From: Fusarium oxysporum f. sp. lycopersici 4287
Taxonomy: Eukaryota > Ascomycota > Sordariomycetes > Hypocreales > Nectriaceae
Assembly: GCF_000149955.1 (NCBI RefSeq)
Contig: NC_030995.1
Coordinates: 2,001,453 to 2,065,452, forward strand
Reading direction: 5' to 3'
DNA: 64,000 bases
Part shown: positions 1 to 12,784 of the stretch, piece by piece
Position numbering within the stretch: the stretch's first letter is position 1
How the letters are laid out: the number at the start of each line of letters is the position of its first letter
Position numbers and translations under genes: made by a program
The notes under the pieces: generated by a model
Databases searched by the model: none
What the model was told of the DNA's origin: nothing
Seen by the model: the letters and a program-made list of their open reading frames with translations, nothing else

Positions 1-2333
1 CAGCCCGAGAGCTTGTGTGAGAGCTCTCAATCCAGCCAATTGCGGCTGTCACAGTCATCCCATCATCACTGGATACACTCCATGGCACTATGTACGGACA
101 TCACTAACGAGACTCGTGTATGAATACATGGGAATGCAAGGAAACAATGCAACGCCCAGAAGTACAGTCCCACGAGCCTGTCATCGAAGGATGGATTGGG
201 TGGTCCAGCTATGGTGTGGACAAGCTACCCGGAGGTAAGCTACCTACCTTACCTTGCCATATTACGCTGCAAGGCAAAAGCTTCTGGCTGCTTGCGAACC
301 ACCAGATCAAGTCCGATCAGGGCGACCAAGACGCGCAACAGACGTGTGTCCAATCAAGAGAGAGCTAGCCGAGTTTATCAGTTATGTACCCGGAAAGCAT
401 CGATGGCTGTTGGCTTTTCGGATTTGGGTTTTGCCTCTCCCGTCTTAGTACCAAGGAACAAGAGGAGAAAGAAATGTAACAAAACGAGAAAGGCGGGGGA
501 ATGGCCCCAGCCTTTGAGAGAGGGAGGGAGAGAGCTTGGGGACGCCAGTTGACTTCCGCCCAAGTGGCTGGGCAAACAAACAGCTTTGCCGGATATGTGA
601 CGTAGGACTTTCTCATTGTAGCCCAGACTCAGAGCTCGGTGGAAGTGTCTCGGAAATTCATAATCGCCGGGAACTGGGTCCTCTTGTTTGTTTGCTATTG
701 CCTTTATCCCGCTCTTGTTTCCTTTCCTGTGCTGTAATTCATGGAACCAACGTGAGAAAGGCACAGTGCAATCGTTTCCATTCTGGTTTCTATCCTCGAG
801 GGGCTGATACATGCCCTTGTCAGCAGCTATCGAGTCAACAAGGACGAACGGAGCTCTCTCCAAGCTCTGTAACATCTCACTTCTCCAAGAGCTTGGGGAA
901 GCTTGGACCTCATTCACTCTGGGAATAAGTAAAAGTAAAACCGGGAGCGGATGACGGCGCAGGTTTCTCCGGCTCGTAATGCTTCAAGGATGATGCGCAG
1001 GTGAGACGAGTGCGCCTTGAACCGAACCGACGTCGGCGTCGGAGGGTTCGGTGGTGCGGCCGAAAATAATTGGCGTCATCGAAGAGTGATATGATGCTGA
1101 GGAGAGCACTATGCCCGGTCACGTGCTCGTGTTGGTCCATGCTCAAACATAACTTACCCTGAAGTCGCCATGGGAATTCTGGATTTGGTTCATGGGCGCT
1201 CTTAAATTTGACGGCGTTTGATTTCTGCTGGTTGACATGTTCTTCTTGGTATTTACTTTTCGCCTTTTTCCTTTTGTCTTGATAACAGTTGTTGCGCGTC
1301 CTGACGCGTGAGGTTGACGCCGCTCAGCTGCATGACATTTCGATTCGCACGCCAGAGCTTATAGCCATGTGCTTGATTCCATGCTTCTCGCTGGCTGGAC
1401 GACGAGACCAAAATCCTAACATTACTTAAAGAAGTGTATTAAGATGATCAATGCGAGAGTCTGATATCGGAAAAAAAGGAAGGGCAAAAAAAAAAAAGCA
1501 AAGAGACAGGGACAGTCTCAGGTCTGAGCGGAGACAATGTCTTGTTCTCCCTGCCTCCGTCCCGTGTTTTCGCCTGCCCTCCGTTCGCTGGCGTTATTTC
1601 CAGTTTTGATGTCGATCCCAACACTGCATGAATAGTTTATTTGAATGATTACAGTGGCTTGAAGAACAATTGGCTCTGGGTATTGCAGCTGTGTCAAGTC
1701 ACAGGTTAGTTGATGCATGCAGATATTCATATCATAAGGTCCCGGGTAGGTCGTCAGGCCGCTAGAAATCCCAGGATCCTGGACTTAGGGCTTATAATGG
1801 TGATACCAAGCCACGATAGCCAGAGTAAATTGAAGACCGTTCATTTCAAGTTCGTACTGAAAGACACTTATCATTTGACGACTGAAACGTCCGTTCCTGA
1901 GCGAATCGGGGTTGCACGGAATTCAGCTGAAATACCTTGAACTAGGCCACGACCCTTTGCATTCACTTCGAGTCTAGCTTCACTTCAACTGTCTCTACTA
2001 TTGAAAGGCCAAGACGGGAACCGTTGTTTTTGCCTGCGCAATCTGGATCTCTTGAACGAGACGAGACCCTTTAGTATTGAGCGAGGCGTGATCCGCTGGA
2101 TTGCTAGTTCGGGGTGGCTGCGCCTCGGTCATCATATCAAGACACGACATTGACGCGCGTGGTATAGTGTTTTGTTTGGATTTGCATAAACAAAATATGT
2201 CACTCTTCCCTGGACGACGGCGGGTGATGACGACGGGGGAACAGATCATGACCCGGTGGTTCGGAGTGGGCATGTGTAATTTGGATGTTACCGAGATGAG
2301 CTTCGGCATCTAGTATGGATCTTAGAAACATGC

Positions 2334-2747
2334 NNNNNNNNNNNNNNNNNNNNNNNNNNNNNNNNNNNNNNNNNNNNNNNNNNNNNNNNNNNNNNNNNNN
2401 NNNNNNNNNNNNNNNNNNNNNNNNNNNNNNNNNNNNNNNNNNNNNNNNNNNNNNNNNNNNNNNNNNNNNNNNNNNNNNNNNNNNNNNNNNNNNNNNNNNN
2501 NNNNNNNNNNNNNNNNNNNNNNNNNNNNNNNNNNNNNNNNNNNNNNNNNNNNNNNNNNNNNNNNNNNNNNNNNNNNNNNNNNNNNNNNNNNNNNNNNNNN
2601 NNNNNNNNNNNNNNNNNNNNNNNNNNNNNNNNNNNNNNNNNNNNNNNNNNNNNNNNNNNNNNNNNNNNNNNNNNNNNNNNNNNNNNNNNNNNNNNNNNNN
2701 NNNNNNNNNNNNNNNNNNNNNNNNNNNNNNNNNNNNNNNNNNNNNNN
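2334..2747. other. assembly gap (414 N)
   Basis: A continuous run of N, so the sequence is unknown. Its non-round length suggests an estimated scaffold gap. Confidence 0.98.
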
Positions 2748-5258
2748 CACACTTCTTCAAAGGGTTCCAGAAGAACGCGCTCATGGCCAAGTCACGTCAA
2801 GTCAATCTTATTTCCGACCTCTGCACAAACTTAGGTTAATATTATGTTTACTTTTTAGACTTTGTAGCTGCAGAACAGAGAGATTAGCAGAGGCTTAGAT
2901 GCCCCGCATGAGTGGTATTTCTTCACTGAGTCTGCACTAAAGCAGTGAGATGGAGTTGTAAAACGTTGAGGTTTCCTTTTTGTCAGGCTATTTCGCCACG
3001 CTGAAGTCATTCTTACACTGAAGATGCTGCGTGTTGGATTTTCCCCTGAAGCCAGTGGAGATTATCAAGAAATCGCCGAGCGCAAGGCAGACGCAGAGAT
3101 TCTTCCGTTGACGAGACGAAATAATCACGGAGCACGGAGCGAGACGAGTTGACAGTTACATAATCCCTGCGTGTCATCTCGATTCCATGTAGATCCAAGA
3201 ATTCGAACTTCACCAGAAGCTCACCGGAAGAACAAGGGTCAGAATCCCACCAGAGCTGATCGGCCCTCGCTCCGCATAAAATCGATTTCAAATCGCTGGG
3301 AACACAGTAGTAATGCAATCGTGATAAAATCGAGATTGGACAGGTAACCCGCGCGGACTCCTTCGTTTCTATCCATCCATTCATATTACGGTACGTCAGC
3401 AGCGCTATGCAACACAACACCGCCCCAGGAACATGGACTCGGTGCGCTTAGGTTTAGTTGAGTTTACTGGGATCATGGATGAATGAATGGCTAAATGTTT
3501 CTTTGTTTTGTGCCTTGGAAGTTGTTCTCTCATCGACGTAATAGCTGATGGATAATATCGTGGATACCACCTGAAGCCATTTCATTAATTTCCAAATGTT
3601 TGGCTTAGCTAAAATGCATGGGGATAGAAAGAAAAAACAGGGTTGCATGGTGTCCCTGCAGCGGAATAAGATCCAGGTACCAGACCGGTGTAATTGGCTG
3701 CCTTTTTTCTCACCCATCCACTCTTGATCTGTCTTTTGACGCCATCAAATGGTCTACTCTCTGATGCTGCCTCCAAGGCAGAATAAGCCTAAGCAGAGCC
3801 TTTTCCACACTAGCAGAAGAAAAAAAAGGGAGATGACTACCCGATGTGGGTAATCTACCAGTCGGGCATCCAGTCCGCGACGCCGCTTGTGTTCCTTTTG
3901 GACTGATGGAGAGACGTTAACGTGGACGGGAGGAACCCGTTGAGACGGTGCAGCGCCTTTGGGCCGGGCCCCTTTGCCGGAGGATGGGCTAACGAGAATT
4001 AGAGAGACGGGCTCGGAACGGTGGTTTCCAAAAACTCTCTACGCGAACAGATGCATATTATTCGGATTTCCTACTATGGATATAATTTTTTTTTTAACCT
4101 GTGAGAAACCCCTTTCGTCCAATGAATTGTTGAGGTGGTGGTGCCGACACAGCTCAATGGCTTCAACTTGTGCTCAGAGGCTGTTTTGGTGAGAGGGGCA
4201 AGTTTAATTTGCACCTCATAGTCAGGAGGGGAAGGTCCTTTAAACTCCAACGAGGCTTGGATGAATGAGACGAACATAAGGGATGAAAGTATATGTTGCG
4301 TGATATTATATGCTGCCTCTAAGATATAGTCGATGCAGGCCATCATCATAGCGGCGCTATAGTGTAGATGATATGGACTGCAGTATGTGAGAAGTGACAG
4401 TCTATGACTGCGCTGCTGATGATCTCTTGCTCGTATCAGCCAACCCTGTACCTCTTTTTGAGATTCATCACAAACACCAGATCGTCTAGATTGTCTCTCT
4501 GCCTTTCAGTGTGGCTCATGTTGCGCTGGCTAAGACTGTTCTATCCAGAAACGCGTTCCCTCCCTTGGAGTGTTTGAACATCCTCGGATTCACAAGCACC
4601 GTTTTCGCATATGACATGAGCCGTTAGAACCCCTGTTTCTCACAAGCCTCTCAGTATCACAACACCAATAAGCATATTCCTCCATGATTACGCCATTGAA
4701 CCAACCAATTCGATCTCAACTGACTGTTTGTTTCTCTATTCTCCCAAACCTGGTTCCATGAAATCACCCTTGCTCTCATTCCCAGACCCAGACCCCCCGC
4801 CATCCAGGCCTGTTTAGGTCAACTGACTCGATATTGGCCCCCCTCTCACCAGCAATTTAGCGTGCGAAAAAGAGACCTTCCCAGCTGAAAGGACCCAGCA
4901 AAAGAACCAGAGTTGCTTCCCCGGGGGCACCATTCGGCCAATGGTGTTGTCTGTGACCTCTTGGTCGACTCATTTTCGTCTTGGTCATAGATGGGGGATA
5001 GAGTCGAGAAAGAAGGAGGGTGACAAACAGGATAGACCAAACGGAAAAGACGCCGCAGGGCACAGTGACAGTGAAAGTGAAAGCCACGAGGCATGCGCCG
5101 CAGACCATACAACCCAACGGTCACAGTCGTACAAATCACATCGAATTTTAGCTTGGATGGCCTCGTTCGATCTTTTTTGTCAACCTCTGGCCCCTTTGCT
5201 CTCTGCCTGGGCTGCCTTGGGTGTGATGTGATAGAACACATTGAATTTTACTTTGATG

Positions 5259-5675
5259 NNNNNNNNNNNNNNNNNNNNNNNNNNNNNNNNNNNNNNNNNN
5301 NNNNNNNNNNNNNNNNNNNNNNNNNNNNNNNNNNNNNNNNNNNNNNNNNNNNNNNNNNNNNNNNNNNNNNNNNNNNNNNNNNNNNNNNNNNNNNNNNNNN
5401 NNNNNNNNNNNNNNNNNNNNNNNNNNNNNNNNNNNNNNNNNNNNNNNNNNNNNNNNNNNNNNNNNNNNNNNNNNNNNNNNNNNNNNNNNNNNNNNNNNNN
5501 NNNNNNNNNNNNNNNNNNNNNNNNNNNNNNNNNNNNNNNNNNNNNNNNNNNNNNNNNNNNNNNNNNNNNNNNNNNNNNNNNNNNNNNNNNNNNNNNNNNN
5601 NNNNNNNNNNNNNNNNNNNNNNNNNNNNNNNNNNNNNNNNNNNNNNNNNNNNNNNNNNNNNNNNNNNNNNNNNNN
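5259..5675. other. assembly gap (417 N)
   Basis: A continuous run of N, almost the same size as the first gap. It lies about 670 bp upstream of the TBC-domain gene start. Confidence 0.98.
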
Positions 5676-6341
5676 TGTAGAGGCATACTGGATTGATTCC
5701 TGAATTCATCTGGTAAGACTCTCCATCTCTCGACACCCATCATTTTCCACAGGAATCATACCTTTGTCCAGCCCACACCGAATCCGCCTTGTCTCCAAAG
5801 ACCAACTCTTTCTCGCATTCGTTCTTCAACACCGATCGACTTCTTGGTTAGATAGCTGTGCTTGTGACTGAGGTTCTTGCCATCATTTTTTGTGCGGCTT
5901 GTTTCGAAACTCTGGAACGATACTCGACCCTCGCTCACGAACCGCCGAAACCTTCACCACCAAAGCAACCGCTTTTTTTTGCTTCTGGCCCGGCCTTTGC
6001 CAAATTCCAGTTGCGGATCGAATACCTTGTTCTAGAACCGACAGCAATGGCCAAGAGCTATTGCTACATTTTATCAAATACGATCTCTTCATTTTCAGAT
6101 ATCTGCGCTGCTACGGTCGGCGCACCTTGCCGGAGGACGCAGTACAGTGACTAACTGAACGTTACCAACTGCATCACCGACGAAACGACGAACACGACCA
6201 AAAATTCGATACCCTTGCACACAAAGCGAAACTTCGTTTTGTAAGCAAATTTATACCTGCCCGCTGGGCGACCATAGTTTTTGCCAGCCTCTGGCGCCCA
6301 GCAGCAGCATCTGATTCCACGACTGCCAAGTGCATCACACC

Positions 6342-9299
6342 ATGACTCCCCTCGCTATTTCTGTACCCGACGCTCCGGGTTCACCACATGCAACCCGAGG
6401 CAAGTTTGCCTTTTATGGTAATCGACAACGGGATAGTGAGAACAGTAGCCTTGCACCAGGTACCTCGACAAGTGATGCATCACCTTATGCATCGCCTATG
6501 ACTTCACCATCAATGTCTCCGTTAGCATCTCCTCGGGTTCAGATAGTGCCGTTTGGATCAGCCTACCGACATACTCGCCAACCCTCTGATGAGTCTCTGT
6601 CACATTTACCTCCTTTGCCAGTTTCACCAAGATGGGATTCAATGTCAAACCCTTCAAGATTTATTCTTGGACAGTCAATATCACAACGAGCAGGATCACC
6701 ATTTGACTCTCCGCACTCGCCCTCACCTTTAAGCTACGATACTGCGGCAAGCACTCCTGTCGAATCTCGAAACACGTCTCCGACATTTCTGACATCCAAA
6801 TCGTCACTGGCTGACCTGCGCGCCTACGACAGCCTACCACCCACCGTGGAGAACTTCTCGCGGCCGCGGAAGCAAAGTATCCGCCAGCCAATGACAGACG
6901 CGCCTAAGCCACGACCAGTCCACAGTACCCTGGCTACCGCTACCGCTACCGCGACTGCGACCGCTACATCGCCCTCTACCCCCGGCCTCAATCCCGCCGA
7001 CCAGTACCTGGAGCTTGTATCACCTTCGCAACATCCCTTATGGCCTCCTCCTCCACGTCCCCGCGGTCCTTCAGTTTCATCTTGTCAGTCTTCATCTACC
7101 TACCACTCGGTCCTATCTCCACCTTCCAACGACTTTTATGAGCCTCGAGCGCCCCGTGCTCGGACGGCCAATGGTGCGACAGCTTCCGCCGCACGGCCAC
7201 CATTAAGCTACTCCAACCCAGGGTCGGCCTCACCGAGCCCTGTCGTCGCCCCGTGGATGAGTGGTGAAGAATTTAGATCGAGCTTTCGCTCTCAATTCAC
7301 AGAATCTACTGCTCCAGGAACTGCAGTAACTGAGAGAAGTAGCGTCCTTACAAAGGACAGCTCCGTCACATCATTATATCCGAGCCCTGAAGGCGAAGGG
7401 GAGCAAGAAGTCAACCCTGAAAACGACAACGACCCCGAACACGACGAACCGAGCCTTGAGGATGTTATGGGCATGTACGAGCAAGGTTTCGACGACGACG
7501 AAGACGACGTGCACTACCCTGATCATCACAACAGAAATTCTCGCCCCGTGACATCAACCTCAGACATGGATCAGCGACACAGCATCAGAGACGATGCAGA
7601 TGACGAGGATTTTCCTCAACGCAAGGTTCAAGAGTCCAACTCGACCCTTGACATGGAGATTCGAATGTCCAAGATGATCTTCACCCATCCAGCCTTCACA
7701 TCATCAGTTCCTCATATCGCCGAAAACTACGGTCGCGGAATGAACGAAAAGCGAGATTCGGCCAAGTCTTTGGACTCTGAGCCTTCTCTTAATGAACAAC
7801 CTTCTTCCGCTGTCGAACCAACTCCCACAAGCGCACCACCTGTCTCCGCGCCCCTCTCACCCGTTGGTGAGCCTTCCGAGCGACCCGAAACCCCTGAATC
7901 TGGACGCAATATGGGCTACGCTTCGGAGCCCGCACCTGAACCAACACCGACAGCAGCACCCGCACCCATTCCTGAGCCTCAGCCTGTACCTGAGCCAGTA
8001 TACGCCCCTCCACCACCTGTTATTGCACCTGAACCTGTCGAGCCTGAGGACCCTGGCGCTCGTGACCGATACGGCTTCAAGAAGGAGAACCAGTACGTGA
8101 CGCGGCAGCAATACGATACCTGAAATGCTGGATACACCGAGTACCTGGCACGCCGCCGGAAGAAGTGGAATGCCTACCTCAAGGATAACGCTCTCATGAC
8201 AGATCACCCCAACCGATTCCCTGCTCCCAACGCAAAGACAAAACGCTTTGTTCGCAAGGGCATTCCTCCGGAATGGCGCGGTGCAGCTTGGTTCTACTAC
8301 GCTGGTGGTCCCGCCATTCTGGCAAAGCACTCGGGTCTCTACGATAAGCTAACAACTAAGCGAGCTAAGGACGTGGATGCTGAAGCTATCGAGCGAGATT
8401 TGCATCGGACATTCCCTGACAACATTAAGTTCAAGCCTCCCGGCGGGATGGACACGGCATCGAGCAGCGCTAGAGAAAGCCAATCAACAATGTCGGACTC
8501 TACTCGGGGCTCTAGCCCAGCGCCTCCCAATGTGGACGGAGAGACACCAATCATCACTTCTCTTCGCCGCGTGCTCCATGCCTTTGCTGTCTACAACCCT
8601 CGGATCGGATACTGCCAGAGCTTGAATTTCCTTGCTGGTCTTCTCCTTCTGTTTGTTGACACTGAGGAGCAGTGCTTTTGGCTTCTCAATGTCATTACAC
8701 GCATCTACCTCCCCGGCACCCATGAGATGAGTCTCGAGGGCTCCAAGATTGATCTGGGCGTTCTCATGACTGAGATGCGTACCTCCATGCCTGCCGTCTG
8801 GGACAAGGTCGGTGGCGAGCTTGAGGCTGATCCCAACTCACGACCCTCGACAAGCAAATCCATTCGCCTCACTCGTTCGCGTCGCAAGGAACTCGCACGC
8901 ATGTCAACACCAACTGACCGACTTCCACCAATCACTCTTTGCATGACGGCTTGGTTTATGAGTTGCTTCATTGGAACGCTCCCGATTGAGACTACTCTCC
9001 GCGTGTGGGATGTCTTCTTCTACGAGGGTTCCAAGACTCTGTTCCGCATTGCACTAGCCATCTTCAAGCTGGGTGAGAGCGAGATTCGGGCTGTAGCCGA
9101 TCCTATGGAAATGTTTGGTGTCGTGCAATCGATGCCTCGCCGGCTGATCGACGCTAACGCCCTTATGGAGGCTTGCTTCAAACGACGGAATGGCTTCGGG
9201 CACCTCAGCCAGGTCCAGATTGATGAAAAGCGTCAGCAACGACGAGCTAAGGCGCAGCTGGATCGAGTCCGTCAGGGCAAGACGTGGAACGTGGGATAG
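6342..9299 (+). CDS. TBC-domain Rab GTPase-activating protein, interrupted by an in-frame TGA
   Basis: TBC proteins speed GTP hydrolysis by Rab GTPases in membrane traffic. The first ATG is at 6342. Residues 1 to about 560 are a low-complexity Pro/Ser/Thr-rich region with an Ala-Thr run encoded by a repeat near 6935-6970, plus an acidic patch. The TBC domain follows. KGIPPEWRGAAW begins it, IERDLHRTFPDN supplies the IxxDxxR arginine finger, and IGYCQSLNFLAGLLLLF supplies the YxQ glutamine finger. Both catalytic motifs lie after a TGA at 8121-8123 (codon 594). Codons on both sides are in the same frame, and the frame stays open between the stop and the next Met at 8196. No GT..AG intron I tried removes the stop and keeps frame. 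The simplest reading is a TGG (Trp) changed to TGA, by mutation or sequencing error. Without readthrough the 593-aa product lacks the GAP domain. Full length would be 985 codons. Confidence 0.85.
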
Positions 9300-10679
9300 T
9301 CGGAGTCGGAGAACAGCCACCACTGTCTACCCCGACCCGAAACACCAGGAAATTAAACGTCTGAGCCGCGTCAACATTATCACATCACCTCAACCCTTCA
9401 ACACTCCTTCAACATCTCCTTTTACTACCTCATCTTCTTTCTCATTTCGGTACACCCTGGCTCGCACTGAAACAGGTGTGAGCCACCGAACCTTATCATG
9501 GAATGGCGTTTCAATGGAAGGCATGGTCTATTTCTCGATTTAGCCGGCATTATGTCTTCCTTTTTTTCTTTATTCACTTTCATACTCAACCTTCCTTTCA
9601 AAATTTCCTTTATTTCTTTTTCAGCTCCCCAATATTCAGAGGAGCTCGTTCACAATGTCTTAAAGCAGCGGGGAGGGATCAGCGTTGGACGGCTGGAATG
9701 TACAGGATGGAATGGAACCTAAAAAAGGAACACTGTTTTACACTTGATGACGATGGTTTACGGCTGCATTGCGACAAGACAAAAAAAGCACCACCAACCT
9801 TACAGCACTCTTGTAGGGAAGAAAAAGACTTCTTACGGAGGGAGGCATGGCTAGGATGCAAAGGACTGGCAAAGCCAGGCGGTGTCTGATTTTCATATAG
9901 ATGGGGGGAAAATTATGTATGAACTGGGTAGAACCTTATTGTCGAGGAGTAGATTTGGGGGAAAACCTTTTTTGATACCCTAATGGAATGAAAGATAATT
10001 ACATGACTGTTCTATTTGCCTCCGCGCGAGGTCTATTGATGTCCCACCGTTGTCCACACGCTTCGATCTGTCTAAGACAAGGTGATCGGGATATTTACTC
10101 GTGATAAATGATAATGTCTCATGATGAGTCTTGTGAGCATGGTCAAAAGTGAGACAAAAATCAGCCATGTTGCGCTGAAATAACTGAGAAGGATTGAACA
10201 GGTATGCTGACACTGACACTGACACTGACCTTGAGACTGGAGTATTCTCAGAAGGATGCAAAAACTAAAGTGTCAAAGTTGAGCGTTTGTCATACTAAAC
10301 ACATCTGATCTAGGATTTCTCACTTGGGACTAAGGTCTCACGTTTCCATTCATCCGACTTCAGCTGAGTTAGCTTCAATCAGCAGTGAGTTTCATGACAT
10401 AGCATGACAAACATTGTTGCTTACCAGGCTCGCCCTTGAGAAATTCTACGTATACCATAGCACGTCTTTTGCCATGACACCAAAGGACTGGCAAAGATTA
10501 CCTGATGTACATGAGTCCACAATGATCTGGAGGACTTTGTGATGAGAGAGAAGTCGTCTTTCGTCGCTGTAGTTCATCTGGATTTTCCTTTCCAATAATG
10601 ATATACTGATAGAAACCCTGGAGAGGCATCAAGATACATCATGTGTGTTCGCTATTCCATTTAGCTGATCTCGCCCTTT
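9300..10679. other. intergenic, 3' flank of the TBC gene
   Basis: No supported gene. The first several hundred bases are T-rich and probably include the 3' UTR of the TBC gene. A short TGACAC tandem repeat (about four units) lies near 10208-10230. Nothing else is recognisable. Confidence 0.6.
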
Positions 10680-10931
10680 TCAAGCATTCGCTATAAAAGT
10701 CCCAAGACACCTAGCAAGATGCCTCCTGATGCCACGCAACCAGTTTCTGAACCTTCCTCGCCCTTGTCGCTCCCCCTCCCCCTCGTAAGTCGATGTGATG
10801 ATATCTTCCACTAAATCAATCCGGTGTTGGTCATATTCTAGTTGTCTTTGTGCTACTTCCTGCATGATTTCCCATGCCTGTTCTCTTTGCTGTGGACTTT
10901 GATGGTCCAAAGGCAATGGGGGCGTAGCATT
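10680..10931 (-). CDS. possible small hypothetical exon
   Basis: A short open frame encodes about 78 residues with a Gln/Glu-rich start, an acidic middle and an Arg-rich end (RNWLRGIRRHLARC). It has no ATG near its 5' end. A TAG that would serve as a splice acceptor (CCTAG) sits just upstream on the minus strand. The preceding sequence, up to the UBC stop codon, is also open and Pro-rich, but the only joining intron I can draw is 32 nt, which is very short. It could be the 3' exon of a small gene or simply the 3' flank of the UBC gene. I do not recognise a family. Confidence 0.2.
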   Translation of the reverse strand, partial: NATPPLPLDHQSPQQREQAWEIMQEVAQRQLEYDQHRIDLVEDIITSTYEGEGERQGRGRFRNWLRGIRRHLARCLGTFIANA

Positions 10932-11080
10932 CTAGGGTGTGTAACGTGTCTCAGCCTTGTTACTGGTATTTGTGGTCTGAAATACGATTGAGGTGCAAGA
11001 GCGGGAGGCGCAGACGTAGCATCTATACCGAAAGGTCCTGGTATTACGACGCAGCACCCGTTGTTTCCATGGCTGTCATT

Positions 11081-11610
11081 CTAGGCAACTGGAGGGAAAT
11101 CAGGTGAACCCATTGCATACTGCTCAACTTGTTTCTTAGCGGTTTTATTAAACTCGTCACGGTTGTTCTGATACTCTTGAGCAATGCGCTCCTCAAGAGG
11201 GCTGTCGATCTGGGGCTCCTCTAGGAGATTACGAAGGCCCTCGAGAACGGCGCGGAGCTGCGTGCTAGGTTTCCAAGCATCGGGCTTGAGGAGGCCAAGG
11301 CAGATGTTGCCTTGGCCGTCGTTTGTGACGTTGGGGTGATAGATCCGAGTGACGAACTTGACGACAGGCGGCTTGAAGGGGTACCCAGTTGGCAGGGTCA
11401 GGACGATTCCGAATTTGCCTGGGTAGTAGGGAGATGACTCAGGTGCCGTGAGCGTTACATGCCAGGTGTAGATGGACTCATCAGGTGGGAGGGAAACGGT
11501 GAAACCCTCAGGCGGGTTTTGAGAAATCTCAGCGAATTCCTTGAATATGTTAATCGGTGGTATCAAGAATGGAAGGGAGGAGGATTTACCTTTGTGATAC
11601 GCTTGGACAT
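11081..11610 (-). CDS. ubiquitin-conjugating enzyme E2
   Basis: E2 enzymes carry ubiquitin as a thioester on a cysteine and pass it to substrates with an E3 ligase. The gene has a 21-nt first exon (11610-11590, MSKRITK), a 50-nt intron (11540-11589) and a second exon 11539-11081, giving 159 aa. The UBC fold covers nearly all of it. YPFKPPVVKF is followed by the HPN motif (residues 75-77) and the active-site Cys in GNICLGLL (about residue 87). The short exon is chosen because it restores a typical E2 N-terminal helix (KRITKEFAEI), and its donor GTAAAT and the acceptor AG fit. It belongs to the broad Ubc4/5-like group. I cannot say which numbered fungal E2 it is. Confidence 0.92.
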
Positions 11611-12784
11611 TGTCGGACGATGTAGCTATTACCTAGCTTTTCTTATGGATGGGGGATGATGTTGTGCCTCTCCTTCACTTGCGGGGCTATTCTCTTGATA
11701 GTCTCGATATTGAAATGATGATGGGTTGAGCGATAGACTGTTTGCGTGATGTAGATGCAGATGCAGATGTTGAAGTTGGAAGCAGGAGGTGTAGAAGGAA
11801 AGGAAAGGTATGACGATGGTGGGGTACCTTGCTGCTGTTGGAGGCAACAGCTATCGATGTACCTACGAAGCTTAGCGTACCGTACCTTACCTGCAATCCA
11901 TCACCCAGGAAGCAAGAAAACTTCTGATGCTAAGCCAGGCTGCCAAAATTAATTGGTCTAAAGGCCTGCTACGATATAAGTACCTAACTTACCTAATTCT
12001 TTTTCTCACTGAGGATCAGGGTCCTAAGTTTTCTTGCCCCCCCTACCTTAGCCATCTTAAAGCTTCTGTGGGGCAGGCTCATTGATGAAACGTAGTGGAG
12101 CAGTGAAGTTATGAGCGAGAACCTTCAGGTTGCAGTGCTTTGAGGAAACGCATCCATTACTATGGGATATTGGCGGGACTCTGAAAGAATCGGTCTGAGA
12201 GACGCGGGAAATTGTGCTGCATGTCAGTGTTTATATAAAAAAAATAAAATAACAAGGTTGTCTATATGCTATCTTGCTCTATTACGCTAAGACATTAGAC
12301 AGGGCTCAGACAGACTCAGGGAACTCTTTAAGTGTTGGACTCTGATAAACAGTTGAGAAAATATAAGTAATCGGATATAGGATTGAAACAGATGCACATT
12401 AGAGGAGCCTGGCTGCCGGAGCACAGCGCATGGCGGCATCCTATTTCTCGAGAGGAGACTACTTTCACCCATTGAAGGGAAGGGTTCCAGCATAAGAGCA
12501 TCAAGTATCGTAGCTGTTCAACACAGAATCAAGGTTACAGGAGATCCAAACCAAGAACAACCCGAGATACCCAAGGGTCATGCTGCTCATACTGATATAC
12601 ATCGCATTACTGTTCTTCCAACACTGAATCACGCATCACCCAGAAACTCCCTGAACGAAACTTTTACCCTACCAAGGACTTGAATCGTCAATTAGCTTGC
12701 TCCTATACCACGCATCTCCCCAATGTATATCTAAACATCCATCATCGACAAACATCCTTTTGAAACAGATCATATCGCTCAATC
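11611..12784. other. intergenic between the UBC gene and the exomer gene
   Basis: This stretch holds the upstream region of the E2 gene (with TACCT/ACCTTACC-rich sequence near 11835-12000) and the 3' flank of the exomer gene. I see no further gene. Confidence 0.6.

Larger units (their letters stand above)
1..6341. other. gene-poor left end with two assembly gaps
   Basis: No reading frame here carries a recognisable domain, and the open frames are short and mutually overlapping. Runs of N at 2334-2747 (414 nt) and 5259-5675 (417 nt) interrupt it, so a gene lying in a gap could be missed. About 5700-6341 is rich in CT and CAA-type sequence and leads directly to the start of the TBC-domain gene, so it is probably that gene's promoter and 5' leader. 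Nothing else can be supported. Confidence 0.6.

Noticed and set aside
378..917. Minus-strand open frame of 179 codons
   Set aside because: No domain, no signal of splicing, and other frames across the same stretch are equally open. Composition does not look coding.
2200..2790. Long open frames over the first N run
   Set aside because: They are open only because N cannot encode a stop.
6930..6970. GCTACC-type microsatellite as a regulatory repeat
   Set aside because: It lies inside the TBC coding region and simply encodes an Ala-Thr run.
8093..8165. Intron GTACGT..AG that would remove the TGA in the TBC gene
   Set aside because: All AG sites I tested (8141, 8162, 8165, 8183) give lengths that break the reading frame, and the removed codons look like conserved protein.
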